Below are positions 7,918 to 17,358 of a stretch of DNA of 64,000 nucleotides, one piece after another (the first letter of the stretch is position 1; each line of letters starts with the position of its first letter). Made by a program: the position numbers and the translations under genes. The notes below the pieces were generated by a model, which had not been told where the DNA came from, searched no databases, and worked only from the letters and a program-made list of their open reading frames with translations. This stretch comes from Enterococcus devriesei (GTDB taxonomy: Bacteria > Bacillota > Bacilli > Lactobacillales > Enterococcaceae), in assembly GCF_001885905.1 (NCBI RefSeq), contig NZ_JXKM01000014.1, positions 1 to 64,000 of the forward strand. The letters run 5' to 3'.

Positions 7918-8853
7918 TTAACGAAACAGATCGTTGATTTGTTCGAAATCTGTTTGCGTTAAGCGAATATCAACAGCTTTCGCATTTGCTTCGACTTGTT
8001 CTGCTCGTTTTGCACCGGGGATAACGACATCAATTTGAGGATGCTTCATATACCAAGCCAGTACCAATTGAGCCACCGTCGCATCATAATTGTTCGCAAG
8101 TGGTTTTAGTTGATCAACCTTTGCGACGATTTCTTTAAAACGCTCGCCTTTAAAGTCTGGATTTTTACTACGAAAATCACTGTCTTCAAAGTCAGCTTCT
8201 TTGTCATATTTACCTGTCAGTAAGCCAGAAGCCAATGGGAAATAGGGAACAAAACTAATATGGTTTTCTTTTAAATAAGGAAACAGTTCTTTTTCGACTT
8301 CACGATGAATTAGGCTGAAGCGGTCCTCTACGATATCGACATAGCCATCTTGATTGGCTTCCTTTAATTGCTCTAGTGAAAAGTTTGATACACCGATCGC
8401 GCGGATTTTTCCTGCTTCCTTTAATTCATGCAAAGCAGCCACTGCTTCGTTTTTCGGTGTGGTTTCATCTGGAAAATGAATATAAAAAATATCGATGTAA
8501 TCCGTTTGCAGCCGCTTCAAAGCAGCTTCTACCGCTTCTTTTAAAAATTCTGGCGAGTTATTGAATTTTCCACCTCGACTTGGATCATGAGCAGCTTTTG
8601 TCGCAACAATCACTCGTGAACGGTCAAATTCAGGTTCTTGCAAGACCTCACCAATTAATTCTTCCGAACGGCCTTGTCCATAAGAATAAGCTGTATCTAG
8701 TAACGTGATCCCATTGTTAAGCGCAGTTCGAACGACTTCTTTTCCCATTTCATCCGTCAAGTTTGGATAGAGATTATGTCCGCCGACAGCGTTGGTTCCT
8801 AAACCTAACGCGCTGGCATATACCCGTGATTTTCCGATTCGTACTTCTGACAT
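7918..8853 (-). CDS. Aldo/keto reductase
   Basis: 311 aa, a TIM-barrel NADPH-dependent oxidoreductase of the AKR family. The catalytic tetrad is visible: D53 and Y58 (LLDTAYSYG), K86 (ATKAAHD) and H126 (IHFPDE). C-terminal VIPGAKRAEQ matches the cofactor-binding stretch. Physiological substrate unknown; such enzymes reduce carbonyl compounds. The ATG start follows GAGGAG with good spacing; a GTG three codons upstream overlaps that ribosome site and is unlikely. Single-gene unit with its own terminator. Confidence 0.87.
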   Translation of the reverse strand: MSEVRIGKSRVYASALGLGTNAVGGHNLYPNLTDEMGKEVVRTALNNGITLLDTAYSYGQGRSEELIGEVLQEPEFDRSRVIVATKAAHDPSRGGKFNNSPEFLKEAVEAALKRLQTDYIDIFYIHFPDETTPKNEAVAALHELKEAGKIRAIGVSNFSLEQLKEANQDGYVDIVEDRFSLIHREVEKELFPYLKENHISFVPYFPLASGLLTGKYDKEADFEDSDFRSKNPDFKGERFKEIVAKVDQLKPLANNYDATVAQLVLAWYMKHPQIDVVIPGAKRAEQVEANAKAVDIRLTQTDFEQINDLFR

Positions 8854-8970
8854 ACTATTCACTCCTCATTTTGCTTGAATTGGCAAACGTGCCATCTTTT
8901 TTTAGTTTAGAATAAAGCAGAAAAAAAAGCGAATAATCCTTATTATCCTCGATTGACCACCTGAAATCAC

Positions 8971-8999
8971 TTGACTTTCGAGCTTTTTTTTAGTAGCGT
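8971..8999 (+). promoter_or_regulatory. Promoter of hisS-aspS
   Basis: TTGACT at 8971-8976 is followed after 17 bases by TAGCGT. It lies a few bases before the T-box leader. Confidence 0.5.
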
Positions 9000-9004
9000 A
9001 ATAG

Positions 9005-9240
9005 AAGATAAAAAACATCTAAGAAGGAACGAGTAAATTACTGAAGACGTACAGGAAAAATTGCCTTGACTGAAAGCAATTTCGTAGTAAGTAATCGAAA
9101 GACAGTCTGGAGATGAGTGCGTGCAAAGCCACTCCGTTACGCAAGCGTTAATTGCTAGAGAAAAGAGGAAACTCTTTTAAAAAATAGGTGGTACCGCGAT
9201 CATTTCGCCCTTGTTCAAGACGAACAAGGGCTTTTTTTGA
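9005..9240 (+). promoter_or_regulatory. T-box leader of hisS-aspS
   Basis: The T-box sequence TAGGTGGTACCGCG is at 9185-9198. A terminator follows (GCCCTTGTTC / GAACAAGGGC plus T7 at 9207-9238). The stem I region starts near 9015. GAC triplets after GAA at 9046-9048 and 9101-9103 are candidate aspartate specifiers; a histidine specifier was not clearly identified. A 170-base gap separates the terminator from hisS. Confidence 0.9.
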
Positions 9241-9409
9241 CAGTTTTTCTCCTGCTTCAGCAGGTTAGAAAAATGTTATGCGAAACGACAATAAAATATT
9301 TTTTGATTTTTGAAAAATGTCTCTGTTGAAATGAGATAGCGATATTTTTTTCTACCTATTATTCATTAATTCTGACAAAAACAATACCCATCATAAAAGG
9401 AGACTTACC

Positions 9410-10708
9410 ATGAGTTATCAACGACCTAAAGGGACCAATGATATTTTACCGGGAGAGAGCAACAAGTGGCAATTTGTTGAAGAGACTGCGCGTTTAGTTT
9501 TTAGTGATTACCAATACCAAGAAATCCGCACACCGATCTTTGAACACTACGAAGTGATCGCCCGTAGTGTTGGGGACACAACGGATATCGTTTCAAAAGA
9601 AATGTATGATTTTCACGACAAAGGCGAGCGCCATGTGACTTTACGTCCTGAAGGAACGGCACCGATTGTTCGGGCGTACGTAGAAAATAAATTATTTGGA
9701 CCAGAATTCAAGAAGCCTTACAAGGTTTATTATACAGGCCCGATGTTCCGATATGAACGTCCGCAAAAAGGTCGCTTACGTCAATTCCATCAAATTGGAG
9801 TCGAAGCTTTTGGTAGCGAAAATCCCAGCTTGGACGTCGAAGTGATGGCTATGGCAATGGATTTCTTCAAACAATTAGGCATCAATCAATTACGATTAGT
9901 CATCAATACTTTAGGGGACAAAGAAACCCGAAGCAATTATCGTCAAGCATTGATTGAATACTTAGAAGCCCACGAAGCAGAACTAAGTGAGGATTCGAAG
10001 CGTCGCTTACACGAAAATCCATTACGGGTTCTAGATAGTAAGGATCGTAAGGATCAGCCAGTAGTTGCGGATGCACCAAGTATTCTAGATTATTTAAGTG
10101 ATTACGCGAAGAAATATTTTGAAGGCGTGACTAAAACGCTAGAATATTTGAACATTCCTTACGAAATTGATCATCGAATGGTTCGCGGTTTAGATTATTA
10201 TAATCATACGATTTTTGAGATCATGAGCGACGCTCCAGGAATGGGCGCGCAAACAACGATTTGTGGCGGCGGCCGTTATGATGGCTTAGTTGAAGAACTT
10301 GGTGGACCAGAAACACCTGGGATCGGGTTTGCAATGGGAATCGAACGAATCTTACTGACTTTAGAGCAAGAAGACGTGATGGTACCGGACGCGACTAATT
10401 TGGATGCTTATGTTGTCGGTTTAGGTGAGGCGACGAATATGGAGACCTTAAAAGTTGTTCAAGCGATTCGCGGTTTTGGTTTTTCTGCTGATCGCGACTT
10501 CATGGGACGCAAGGCCAAAGCACAATTTAAAACGGCGGACAAAGAAGGCGCTAAACTGGTCTTAACTTTAGGAGAAGACGAATTAGCGAACGGCGTGATC
10601 AATGTGAAGGATTCTGCAACTAGAGAAGAAAAAGCATTTCCATTGGCGGATCTGTATGAAAACTTCGCAGCGATCTACGATGAAATGACAGCACCAAAAT
10701 TTGATTAA
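9410..10708 (+). CDS. hisS: Histidyl-tRNA synthetase
   Basis: 432 aa, class II synthetase charging tRNA-His in the cytosol. Motif 2 is near [12 protein letters not shown] (about residues 83-94). The histidine-specific stretch is [12 protein letters not shown] (about 258-270). GGGRYDGL and [10 protein letters not shown] form motif 3. The C-terminal part has the HGTP anticodon-binding fold (VVGLGEATN onward). Length is typical. Start ATG follows AGGAGACTTACC. It is transcribed with aspS, 24 bases downstream, under one T-box, the usual arrangement in this bacterial group. Confidence 0.97.
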   Translation: MSYQRPKGTNDILPGESNKWQFVEETARLVFSDYQYQEIRTPIFEHYEVIARSVGDTTDIVSKEMYDFHDKGERHVTLRPEGTAPIVRAYVENKLFGPEFKKPYKVYYTGPMFRYERPQKGRLRQFHQIGVEAFGSENPSLDVEVMAMAMDFFKQLGINQLRLVINTLGDKETRSNYRQALIEYLEAHEAELSEDSKRRLHENPLRVLDSKDRKDQPVVADAPSILDYLSDYAKKYFEGVTKTLEYLNIPYEIDHRMVRGLDYYNHTIFEIMSDAPGMGAQTTICGGGRYDGLVEELGGPETPGIGFAMGIERILLTLEQEDVMVPDATNLDAYVVGLGEATNMETLKVVQAIRGFGFSADRDFMGRKAKAQFKTADKEGAKLVLTLGEDELANGVINVKDSATREEKAFPLADLYENFAAIYDEMTAPKFD

Positions 10709-10732
10709 AAGAAATGGTAGGAGGAATAAAAA

Positions 10733-12505
10733 ATGGCTAGACGTACTGTCTATTGCGGACGCGTGTCCGAAGAATATTTAGAGCAACAAGTAACATTAAA
10801 AGGGTGGGTTCAAAAACGTCGTGACTTAGGTGGGTTGATCTTTATTGATTTGCGTGACCGTGAAGGCGTTGTGCAAGTAGTCTTTAACCCGGAAGAATCA
10901 AAAACAGCTTGGGAAGTGGCGGATCAATGCCGTAGCGAATTTGTTGTTGAAATTACCGGAACCGTGATCCGTCGTGATGCAGGTGCCGTCAATAAAAAAA
11001 TGAGTACTGGTGAGTTTGAAGTCAAAGGAGAAGACATTACGATTTTGAACAGTGCCAAGACACCACCTTTCTCAATTGAAGATGAACAAAATATCAGCGA
11101 TGAAGTTCGTTTGAAATACCGCTACATGGATTTACGTCGTCCAAAAATGGCGAAAAATATCATGATGCGTCATCAGTTGACGAAATCTGTTCGTCGTTTC
11201 TTAGATGACAATGATTTCTTAGATATCGAAACGCCATACTTGGCAAAATCAACCCCAGAAGGCGCGCGGGATTACTTGGTACCTTCACGGGTGCATGCGG
11301 GACATTTTTATGCTTTGCCGCAATCACCGCAAATTTTGAAACAATTATTAATGACAGCCGGCTTTGACCGTTATTATCAAGTCGTTCGTTGTTTCCGTGA
11401 CGAAGATTTACGTGGCGATCGCCAACCTGAATTTACTCAGATTGATATTGAAACCAGCTTTTTGACTGCTGAAGAAATTCAAGAATACACGGAAGCAATG
11501 ATCGCACAAGTGATGAAGGATGTACGTGGTATCGAAGTGACATTACCATTCCCTCGTATCACTTGGGACGAAGCGATGGAACGTTATGGTTCAGATAAAC
11601 CAGATACACGTTTTGACATGGAATTGATTGATGTGACTGAGATCGCTGCGGCGACTGATTTCAAAGTTTTCCGAATGGCTTCAGACAATGGTGGTGTTGT
11701 CAAAGCGTTGAATGCCAAAGGTGCGGCTGACAAATATTCTCGTAAAGAATTGGATCGTTTAGGTCAATTTGTCGGTCAATTTGGAGCAAAAGGCTTGGCT
11801 TGGATCAAAGTTGATGAAAACGGAGAATTGACTGGACCAATCGCGAAATTCATGGGCGGCGTCAGCGATGAATTGAAGAAAGCAACGAATGCAGAAGCCG
11901 GCGATGTATTGATGTTTGCGGCGGATCAATTTTTAACTGCTGTGACGGCTTTAGGCGCGGTTCGTTCCAAAGTTGGGAAAGAGCTTGGCTTGATTGATGA
12001 AGATCGTTTCGATTATTTATGGGTCGTTGACTGGCCACAATTTGAATTTGACCAAGAAGCGGGTCGTTACGTGTCTGCTCACCATCCATTCACAATGCCG
12101 ATGGAAAAAGATATTGAAAACTTGAAGGATCATCCAGAAAAAGTATACGCTCAAGCCTACGATATCGTCTTGAATGGTTACGAATTAGGTGGCGGTTCAT
12201 TGCGTATCAATACTCGCGAATTGCAAGAGCAAGTCTTTGAAACGTTAGGCTTTACTCGTGAAAGTGCCAATGAACAATTCGGTTTCTTGTTAGAAGCATT
12301 GGATTATGGTTTCCCTCCAATCGGCGGAATCGCTCTTGGTTTGGATCGATTTGCGATGTTGCTAGCTGGTGAAGATAATATTCGTGAAGTGATTGCCTTT
12401 CCTAAAAATGGGAAAGCAGCTGATCCGATGTCAGATGCACCAAGCACCGTTTCCCCACTACAACTTTATGAGTTGAGTATCGATGTGACTAAAGTAGAAG
12501 AATAA
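10733..12505 (+). CDS. aspS: Aspartyl-tRNA synthetase
   Basis: 590 aa, bacterial-type class II enzyme. It has an N-terminal OB-fold anticodon domain (about 1-105; [20 protein letters not shown]), motif 2 ([18 protein letters not shown] near 221-238), a bacterial GAD insertion in the middle, and motif 3 ([11 protein letters not shown] near 530). Ribosome site TAGGAGGAATAAAAA precedes the ATG. Second gene of the hisS-aspS unit, terminated by a hairpin just downstream. Whether it is discriminating or also charges tRNA-Asn cannot be told from this window. Confidence 0.97.
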   Translation: MARRTVYCGRVSEEYLEQQVTLKGWVQKRRDLGGLIFIDLRDREGVVQVVFNPEESKTAWEVADQCRSEFVVEITGTVIRRDAGAVNKKMSTGEFEVKGEDITILNSAKTPPFSIEDEQNISDEVRLKYRYMDLRRPKMAKNIMMRHQLTKSVRRFLDDNDFLDIETPYLAKSTPEGARDYLVPSRVHAGHFYALPQSPQILKQLLMTAGFDRYYQVVRCFRDEDLRGDRQPEFTQIDIETSFLTAEEIQEYTEAMIAQVMKDVRGIEVTLPFPRITWDEAMERYGSDKPDTRFDMELIDVTEIAAATDFKVFRMASDNGGVVKALNAKGAADKYSRKELDRLGQFVGQFGAKGLAWIKVDENGELTGPIAKFMGGVSDELKKATNAEAGDVLMFAADQFLTAVTALGAVRSKVGKELGLIDEDRFDYLWVVDWPQFEFDQEAGRYVSAHHPFTMPMEKDIENLKDHPEKVYAQAYDIVLNGYELGGGSLRINTRELQEQVFETLGFTRESANEQFGFLLEALDYGFPPIGGIALGLDRFAMLLAGEDNIREVIAFPKNGKAADPMSDAPSTVSPLQLYELSIDVTKVEE

Positions 12506-12520
12506 GAAAATACTAAGAGA

Positions 12521-12556
12521 TGCACCTGCCTCCATGGTAGGTGCTTTCTTTTTTTC
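12521..12556 (+). terminator. Terminator after aspS
   Basis: GCACCTGCC pairs with GGTAGGTGC, followed by a T-rich run. Confidence 0.85.
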
Positions 12557-12605
12557 ATGAAAATACGTATAATGTGATTGAATTTTTGAAATGAGGCGGA
12601 AGTAC

Positions 12606-13487
12606 ATGATGAAAAAGAAGATAGAGGAGTGGCCCCATCACGATTACGCCACCCGCTTATCTGTCGCAGTTGTTTATGCATTTTTAGCGGCGATCGCCGT
12701 AAACTTTTTTTACCAGCCCGGACATATCTATTCTAGCGGAGCAACCGGGTTTGCCCAAATATTGACGACCTTGTCTCATCGGGTAGTTGGATTTACCGTA
12801 CCAGTATCTATTACGCTGTTCTTAATCAATGTACCATTGTTTTTCTTGGCATGGTTCAAGATCGGTCATAAATTTACTATTTTTACCTTCATCACTGTAT
12901 TTTTAACGTCTTTCTTTATCCATATCATTCCTGAAACGACCTTGACCAAGGACCCAATCATCTGTGCGATCTTTGGCGGTGCGATTATGGGAGTGGGGAT
13001 CGGTTTTGCGTTGAAGAATGGCTTGTCCTCTGGTGGTCTGGATATTCTGAGTATCACGATCCGCAAACGTACAGGGCGTTCAGTTGGGTCGATCTCGATT
13101 ATTTTCAACGTTATGATTATGCTGATGGCGGGAATTCTATTTAGCTGGCAATATATGTTCTATTCTGCGCTGGCGATTTTTATGAGCGGCAAATTAACCG
13201 ATGCGCTTTATACAAAACAGCGGAAGATGCAGGTCATGATTGTTACTAAATGTCCTGATCGCGTCATCGAAGGGATTCAAGATCAAATGCGCCGCGGGAT
13301 TACGATCATCAATGAAGCGGAAGGTGCGTATAAGCATGACAAGCAGACGGTTTTATTTACGGTCGTGACGCGTTTTGAATTGCCAATGCTTGAGGCGATT
13401 ATGCGAGAAACAGATCCGCAAGCCTTTGTCAGCATTTCTGAGAATGTTCGAATTTTAGGACGCTTTTACGAAGAAACGATGGATTAA
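12606..13487 (+). CDS. YitT-family membrane protein (DUF161/DUF2179)
   Basis: 293 aa. Five to six transmembrane segments fill the first 200 residues (for example AVVYAFLAAIAVNFF, LFLINVPLFFLAWF). A soluble C-terminal DUF2179 domain begins around residue 205 (QVMIVTKCPDRVIEGI). Family members are integral membrane proteins of unknown transport or sensing role, so no function is claimed. GAGGCGG precedes the chosen ATG; an upstream ATG overlaps that site. It is a single gene ending at a good terminator. Confidence 0.85.
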   Translation: MMKKKIEEWPHHDYATRLSVAVVYAFLAAIAVNFFYQPGHIYSSGATGFAQILTTLSHRVVGFTVPVSITLFLINVPLFFLAWFKIGHKFTIFTFITVFLTSFFIHIIPETTLTKDPIICAIFGGAIMGVGIGFALKNGLSSGGLDILSITIRKRTGRSVGSISIIFNVMIMLMAGILFSWQYMFYSALAIFMSGKLTDALYTKQRKMQVMIVTKCPDRVIEGIQDQMRRGITIINEAEGAYKHDKQTVLFTVVTRFELPMLEAIMRETDPQAFVSISENVRILGRFYEETMD

Positions 13488-13519
13488 AGCTGGAACGATT
13501 TTTGTTCCAGCTTTTTTTT
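13486..13519 (+). terminator. Terminator after the YitT-family gene
   Basis: AAAGCTGGAAC pairs with GTTCCAGCTTT, followed by T7. Confidence 0.85.
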
Positions 13520-13556
13520 AAATTGTTTAGGAAATCTTTTTTTTCTTGAGAAAATG

Positions 13557-13585
13557 TTGCAGTTTCCCCCGTTTGAACGTATAGT
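13557..13585 (+). promoter_or_regulatory. Promoter of oatA
   Basis: TTGCAG, a 17-base spacer and TATAGT lie 50 bases upstream of the acyltransferase start. Confidence 0.6.
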
Positions 13586-13634
13586 TAAAATTGGTATTTT
13601 ATTGATATTCTATAGTAAAGTTGGAAAATAAATT

Positions 13635-15506
13635 ATGGAAAAAAGACTTAAAAACAGTCGTTATATTACTGGCTTTGACGGTATTCGTTCTTTAGCAGTG
13701 ATAGGCGTTATCTTATATCACTTATTGCCTTCGCAAATGCGTGGGGGGTATTTGGGTGTTCCGGTTTTCTTTGCGGTCTCCGGTTATTTGATTACCGATT
13801 TGCTTTTACAGGAATGGAAGCAGACAGGAAAAATCAACATTAAACAATTTTATTATCGGCGCATGAAGCGGTTGTACCCAGCGCTGGTGGCGATGCTGAT
13901 CGGTGCTTCAGCCTACATCACTTTATTTCAGCGCAATCTGCTAAACAATTTACGAGGCAATGTCCTTAGTAGTTTGTTTTATGTGAACAATTGGTGGCAG
14001 ATCAATCACGGAATGTCTTACTTTGATCGGTTTGCTGGCGAATCGCCCTTTACCCATATTTGGTCATTGGCAGTTGAATCACAAAACTATTTGATCTGGC
14101 CGGTCGTGTTCGTTCTCTTGATGAAATTTATAAAAAACAAAGCCAATGTCTTTTTTAGTATTTTAGGAGCGGCCCTTGTTTCGGCCATTTTAATGGCGGT
14201 CTTGTATGTTCCCGGTTCTGATCCAACAAGAGTTTATTACGGGACTGATACCCGCTTATTCTCAATTTTACTTGGGGGCGCTTTGGCATTCATTTGGCCA
14301 AGCACTCGTTTAAAAGCACAAATTCCGCCGCAGGCCAAGCGGATTTTGAATGGCGTAGGATTAGTTACGATGATCTTATTGATCCTCGCATTTTTATTTT
14401 TACGAGATGATCTGACCTTTGTCTATTATGGCGGGATTGTTTTAGTTAGCCTTTTAAGCATCTTGTTAGTAGCGATTACTGCCCATCCTGGCGCGAGTTG
14501 GAATCGCTGGTTGACCAATCCGGTCTTTAGCTGGATCGGCAAACGTAGCTATGGGATCTACTTGTATCAGTTTCCAGTCATGATCTTTTACGAAGCGAAA
14601 GTGAATGTCGCGAATCATATTTTTCTCCATACGATCGTAGAAGTTCTTTTGATTGGCTTAGTTACCGAGCTGTCTTACCGTTTTGTAGAAAAGCCGTTGC
14701 GCTACTTCAATTATCGTAAGAGCTTTGCTACGTTGAAAAATTCTTTTTATGCACCGTTAAAAAGCCGGCGCAAGATTGGCTTTATTTTCAGCGGGTTGCT
14801 CACACTGATTGCTGTGGCGGGGATTATCATCGCACCGACGAATCAAGTCGATGCCAATCAACAAGCGTTACAAAAACAAATTGAGCAAAATAAAAAGGCT
14901 GCGGATAAAACCGAAACGATTCAATCAAGCAGCGAAACACAACAGACCGATCAAACGACCGAAAGCTCCGAGGCTCCCAAAAGTCTGGCTGATAAATATA
15001 GTTTGAGCAATCGCGAAATAACGAAAGCGAAAAATTTGAAGATCACCGCCTTTGGCGATTCTGTTTTATTAGCTGGTTCAAAAGGACTGACGGAAATATT
15101 CCCCAAAATGGTGGTTGATGGTGAAGTTGGTCGGCAATTGAAAGATAGCCCACCATTGTTGCAAACCTTAAAGGACAAGGGCGAATTAAACGATACCGTT
15201 TTATTAAGCTTAGGAACAAATGGTCCTTTTAACCAAGATGACTTTGCTCAGATTATGAATATTTTAGGCGATAAGCATCAGGTCTTTGTACTAAATACCC
15301 ATGTACCGACACGTCGCTGGCAAAATGATGTGAATAGTACCTTAGATACCGTTGCGAAAGAGTACAAAAATGTTCACCTGATTGATTGGTATGGCTATAG
15401 TAATACGCATCCTGATTGGTTCTATGATGATCAAGTCCATCCAAATGAAGGGGGCTCGATCCATTATTGTTCATTGATTGCCAAAGAAATTTTAAAAGGG
15501 CAATAA
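13635..15506 (+). CDS. oatA: Peptidoglycan O-acetyltransferase (acyltransferase 3 + SGNH)
   Basis: 623 aa. The N-terminal acyltransferase-3 domain (about 1-375) has ten or so membrane segments, including GFDGIRSLAVIGVILYH and HIWSLAVESQNYLIWP. A further hydrophobic segment near 380-400 and a Ser/Thr/Gln-rich linker follow. The extracellular C-terminal SGNH hydrolase domain has GDS near 475-477 and the DxxH catalytic pair in DDQVHPN near the end. This is the OatA architecture: acetyl groups are moved across the membrane and onto MurNAc, giving lysozyme resistance. It has its own promoter and a perfect terminator. Whether the target is peptidoglycan or another polymer is inferred from the architecture. 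Confidence 0.87.
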   Translation: MEKRLKNSRYITGFDGIRSLAVIGVILYHLLPSQMRGGYLGVPVFFAVSGYLITDLLLQEWKQTGKINIKQFYYRRMKRLYPALVAMLIGASAYITLFQRNLLNNLRGNVLSSLFYVNNWWQINHGMSYFDRFAGESPFTHIWSLAVESQNYLIWPVVFVLLMKFIKNKANVFFSILGAALVSAILMAVLYVPGSDPTRVYYGTDTRLFSILLGGALAFIWPSTRLKAQIPPQAKRILNGVGLVTMILLILAFLFLRDDLTFVYYGGIVLVSLLSILLVAITAHPGASWNRWLTNPVFSWIGKRSYGIYLYQFPVMIFYEAKVNVANHIFLHTIVEVLLIGLVTELSYRFVEKPLRYFNYRKSFATLKNSFYAPLKSRRKIGFIFSGLLTLIAVAGIIIAPTNQVDANQQALQKQIEQNKKAADKTETIQSSSETQQTDQTTESSEAPKSLADKYSLSNREITKAKNLKITAFGDSVLLAGSKGLTEIFPKMVVDGEVGRQLKDSPPLLQTLKDKGELNDTVLLSLGTNGPFNQDDFAQIMNILGDKHQVFVLNTHVPTRRWQNDVNSTLDTVAKEYKNVHLIDWYGYSNTHPDWFYDDQVHPNEGGSIHYCSLIAKEILKGQ

Positions 15507-15545
15507 ATAAAAACGTTTTGTGAGTCACTCACAAAACGTTTTTTG
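15507..15545. terminator. Bidirectional terminator
   Basis: Perfect inverted repeat AAAACGTTTTGTGAG / CTCACAAAACGTTTT between convergent genes. The end of the GIY-YIG gene overlaps it. Confidence 0.88.
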
Positions 15546-15804
15546 CTTGTTGGGTCAGTAAGTAGTGTTCTTTTTGCTTACGAGGTAATCTTTTAAAGGC
15601 GGCCTCGGCTTTGGTAGCCTCACTGCGAGTCGCAAAGCGTTCAGCATGGATCATCTGAACCGGTCGTCGGCTTTTTGGGTGAGTATATTTTGCACCTGTC
15701 CCAGCATTGTGTTCTTTCAAACGGCGAGCCAATTCAGTCGTATAGCCGCCATAAAAGGACTGGTCGCTGCAAAGTAAAACGTAAAAATAATGATCAGTTG
15801 CCAT
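15529..15804 (-). CDS. GIY-YIG domain endonuclease-like protein
   Basis: 91 aa single-domain GIY-YIG protein of the YhbQ/UPF0213 type. FYVLLCSDQSFYGGYT carries the GIY/YIG-equivalent strands near residues 6-21; R27 and the downstream E (TRSEATKAEAAFKRL) match the catalytic helix. Role in the cell unknown; a nuclease involved in nucleic-acid processing is presumed from the fold. The start ATG lies inside the end of the upstream methyltransferase gene (11-base overlap), with GGAGATGC as ribosome site, so the two are translationally coupled. Upstream in-frame starts would overlap the neighbour by 90 more bases. Confidence 0.83.
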   Translation of the reverse strand: MATDHYFYVLLCSDQSFYGGYTTELARRLKEHNAGTGAKYTHPKSRRPVQMIHAERFATRSEATKAEAAFKRLPRKQKEHYLLTQQAKNVL

Positions 15805-16555
15805 AAAGCATCTCCTGTAAGGCGGGTGAGTAGCTGCCAGAGTCGTCATAAGTATATAATGGTGGCAGAAAACGCAGACCGTCTTTCTTGCCATCTTTGA
15901 TTCCTTCGATTAAAAGGACGTTGGCTTCTTTTCCTGGCTTCGGATAAACGAATTGGATTCGCTTTGGTGCGATTCGATTGGCTCGCAAGCAATCGACGAT
16001 CTCTAAAAAACGATCCGGACGATGCACCATTGTAAAGCGGCCGTTCATTTTTAATAATTTTGCTGAGACTTGAACGACATCTGCTAATGTCGCGTGGATC
16101 TCGTGGCGGGCGATTGCTAAGTGAGGATTCGGATTTTTTTTACTGGTTGGCAGTTCTTTAAAATAAGGCGGATTGCAAACAACTAAGTCGGTCGAATCGG
16201 CCCGAAAAAAATCAAATGTATTTTTTAAATCTAATTCGTGCATCGTTAATTGATTTTCCAAGTGGTTCAATGCAATACTGCGTTGCCCCATATCAGCTAA
16301 GCGCGGCTGTAATTCAATCTGATCAATGCTAGCAGAAGTCTTACGGCTCAAAAAAAGTCCGACGGCACCATTGCCGGCACACAGATCAATAATTTTGCCA
16401 TATTTAGGCGCACGCGCAAAATTGGCTAAAAGTACTGCGTCAATCGAGAAAGAAAAGACCTCTGAACTTTGGATGATTTGAATATCTTCCGCGTAAAGCT
16501 GATCAATTCGTTCACCTTTTTTTAACAATTTCAATTGCCCCCTTAAAAAAATCAT
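15794..16555 (-). CDS. TrmN6-like tRNA/nucleic-acid adenine N6-methyltransferase
   Basis: 253 aa, SAM-dependent Rossmann methyltransferase. IIDLCAGNGAVGL (SAM motif I, about 54-66) and NPPY (motif IV, near 130) mark it as an N6-adenine enzyme of the TrmN6/YabB group, whose studied member modifies A37 of tRNA1-Val. The ATG at the end used here has no ribosome site. An AAGGGGG stretch lies inside the frame, 9 bases before TTG codon 10, so the true start may be that TTG, which also matches the usual N-terminus better. It is coupled to the downstream GIY-YIG gene, a pairing common in Firmicutes. Confidence 0.82.
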   Translation of the reverse strand: MIFLRGQLKLLKKGERIDQLYAEDIQIIQSSEVFSFSIDAVLLANFARAPKYGKIIDLCAGNGAVGLFLSRKTSASIDQIELQPRLADMGQRSIALNHLENQLTMHELDLKNTFDFFRADSTDLVVCNPPYFKELPTSKKNPNPHLAIARHEIHATLADVVQVSAKLLKMNGRFTMVHRPDRFLEIVDCLRANRIAPKRIQFVYPKPGKEANVLLIEGIKDGKKDGLRFLPPLYTYDDSGSYSPALQEMLYGN

Positions 16556-16603
16556 ACCGTTGTATTATACTACGTTTAGTCAGATAACTGAAAGGAAGAA
16601 AAA

Positions 16604-17233
16604 ATGTTTTTTAAAATTATTCGTGTGATCGCTCGAGGGATTTTAGCGGTCGTTAACGGCAATGCTCATTATCAAAATCAAGATAAATTACCAGAGGGGA
16701 ATTATATTTTAGTTGCTCCCCATCGGACATGGTGGGACCCAGTTTATATGGCGTTAGGCGCATCGCCGAAACAATTTAGTTTCTTAGCGAAGGCGGAGCT
16801 GTTTAAGAATCCAGTGTTACGATTTATCTTAGTCCACTTGAATGCTTTTCCGGTGGATCGTGACAAGCCTGGCCCAAGCGTAGTCAAACGTCCAGTCAAA
16901 ATGTTGAAAGACTCAGACAAAAGCTTGATTATGTTTCCTAGCGGCACCCGTCATTCCTCTGAATTAAAAGGCGGGATGGCTTTGATTTCTCGTTTGTCAA
17001 AAAAGCCGATCGTACCGTCTGTTTATCAAGGGCCAACGAAGTTTTCTCAGCTATTTAAACGAACACCAGTGATTATTCGCTTTGGCGATCCAATCGATCT
17101 TTCAGATATTAAAAAAATGGACAAAGCTGGTTTAGCAGAAGTCGAACGTCGAGTGCAAGGTGCTTTCGATCAGTTGGATCATGAAATCGATCCTAATTTT
17201 AAATACGTGGCCAAGGAAAAGAACGCTGATTGA
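16604..17233 (+). CDS. plsC: 1-acyl-sn-glycerol-3-phosphate acyltransferase
   Basis: 209 aa. Acyltransferase motif HRTWWD (H-x4-D) is near residues 45-50. The glycerol-phosphate binding motif appears as FPSGTRHS near 108-115, where most family members have FPEGTRS. One N-terminal hydrophobic stretch suits membrane association. The enzyme acylates lysophosphatidate to phosphatidate in phospholipid synthesis. It is divergent from the methyltransferase gene, with a GAAAGGAAG ribosome site, and ends at a terminator. Confidence 0.87.
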   Translation: MFFKIIRVIARGILAVVNGNAHYQNQDKLPEGNYILVAPHRTWWDPVYMALGASPKQFSFLAKAELFKNPVLRFILVHLNAFPVDRDKPGPSVVKRPVKMLKDSDKSLIMFPSGTRHSSELKGGMALISRLSKKPIVPSVYQGPTKFSQLFKRTPVIIRFGDPIDLSDIKKMDKAGLAEVERRVQGAFDQLDHEIDPNFKYVAKEKNAD

Positions 17234-17252
17234 TCTCAGCGTTCTTTTCTTT
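17218..17252 (+). terminator. Terminator after plsC
   Basis: AAGAACGCTGA pairs with TCAGCGTTCTT, followed by T-rich sequence. The stem overlaps the last codons. Confidence 0.8.
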
Positions 17253-17314
17253 GGTTAGACAAGTTTTTTTCTAAAACAACATCCACTTGCTAAGCAGAAA
17301 AAAATAGGGAATCG

Positions 17315-17323
17315 TGTTATACT
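17315..17323 (+). promoter_or_regulatory. Extended -10 of sbcD operon
   Basis: TGTTATACT fits an extended -10 element 36 bases before the sbcD start. No clear -35 was seen at ideal spacing. Confidence 0.45.
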
Positions 17324-17358
17324 TTTGGGAAGGACTAAATGAGGAAAAGGGTGGATCA

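Noticed and set aside
13635-15506. Possible fusion or frameshift joining two genes in the acyltransferase
   Set aside because: The acyltransferase-3 plus SGNH arrangement with a low-complexity linker is the normal OatA architecture.
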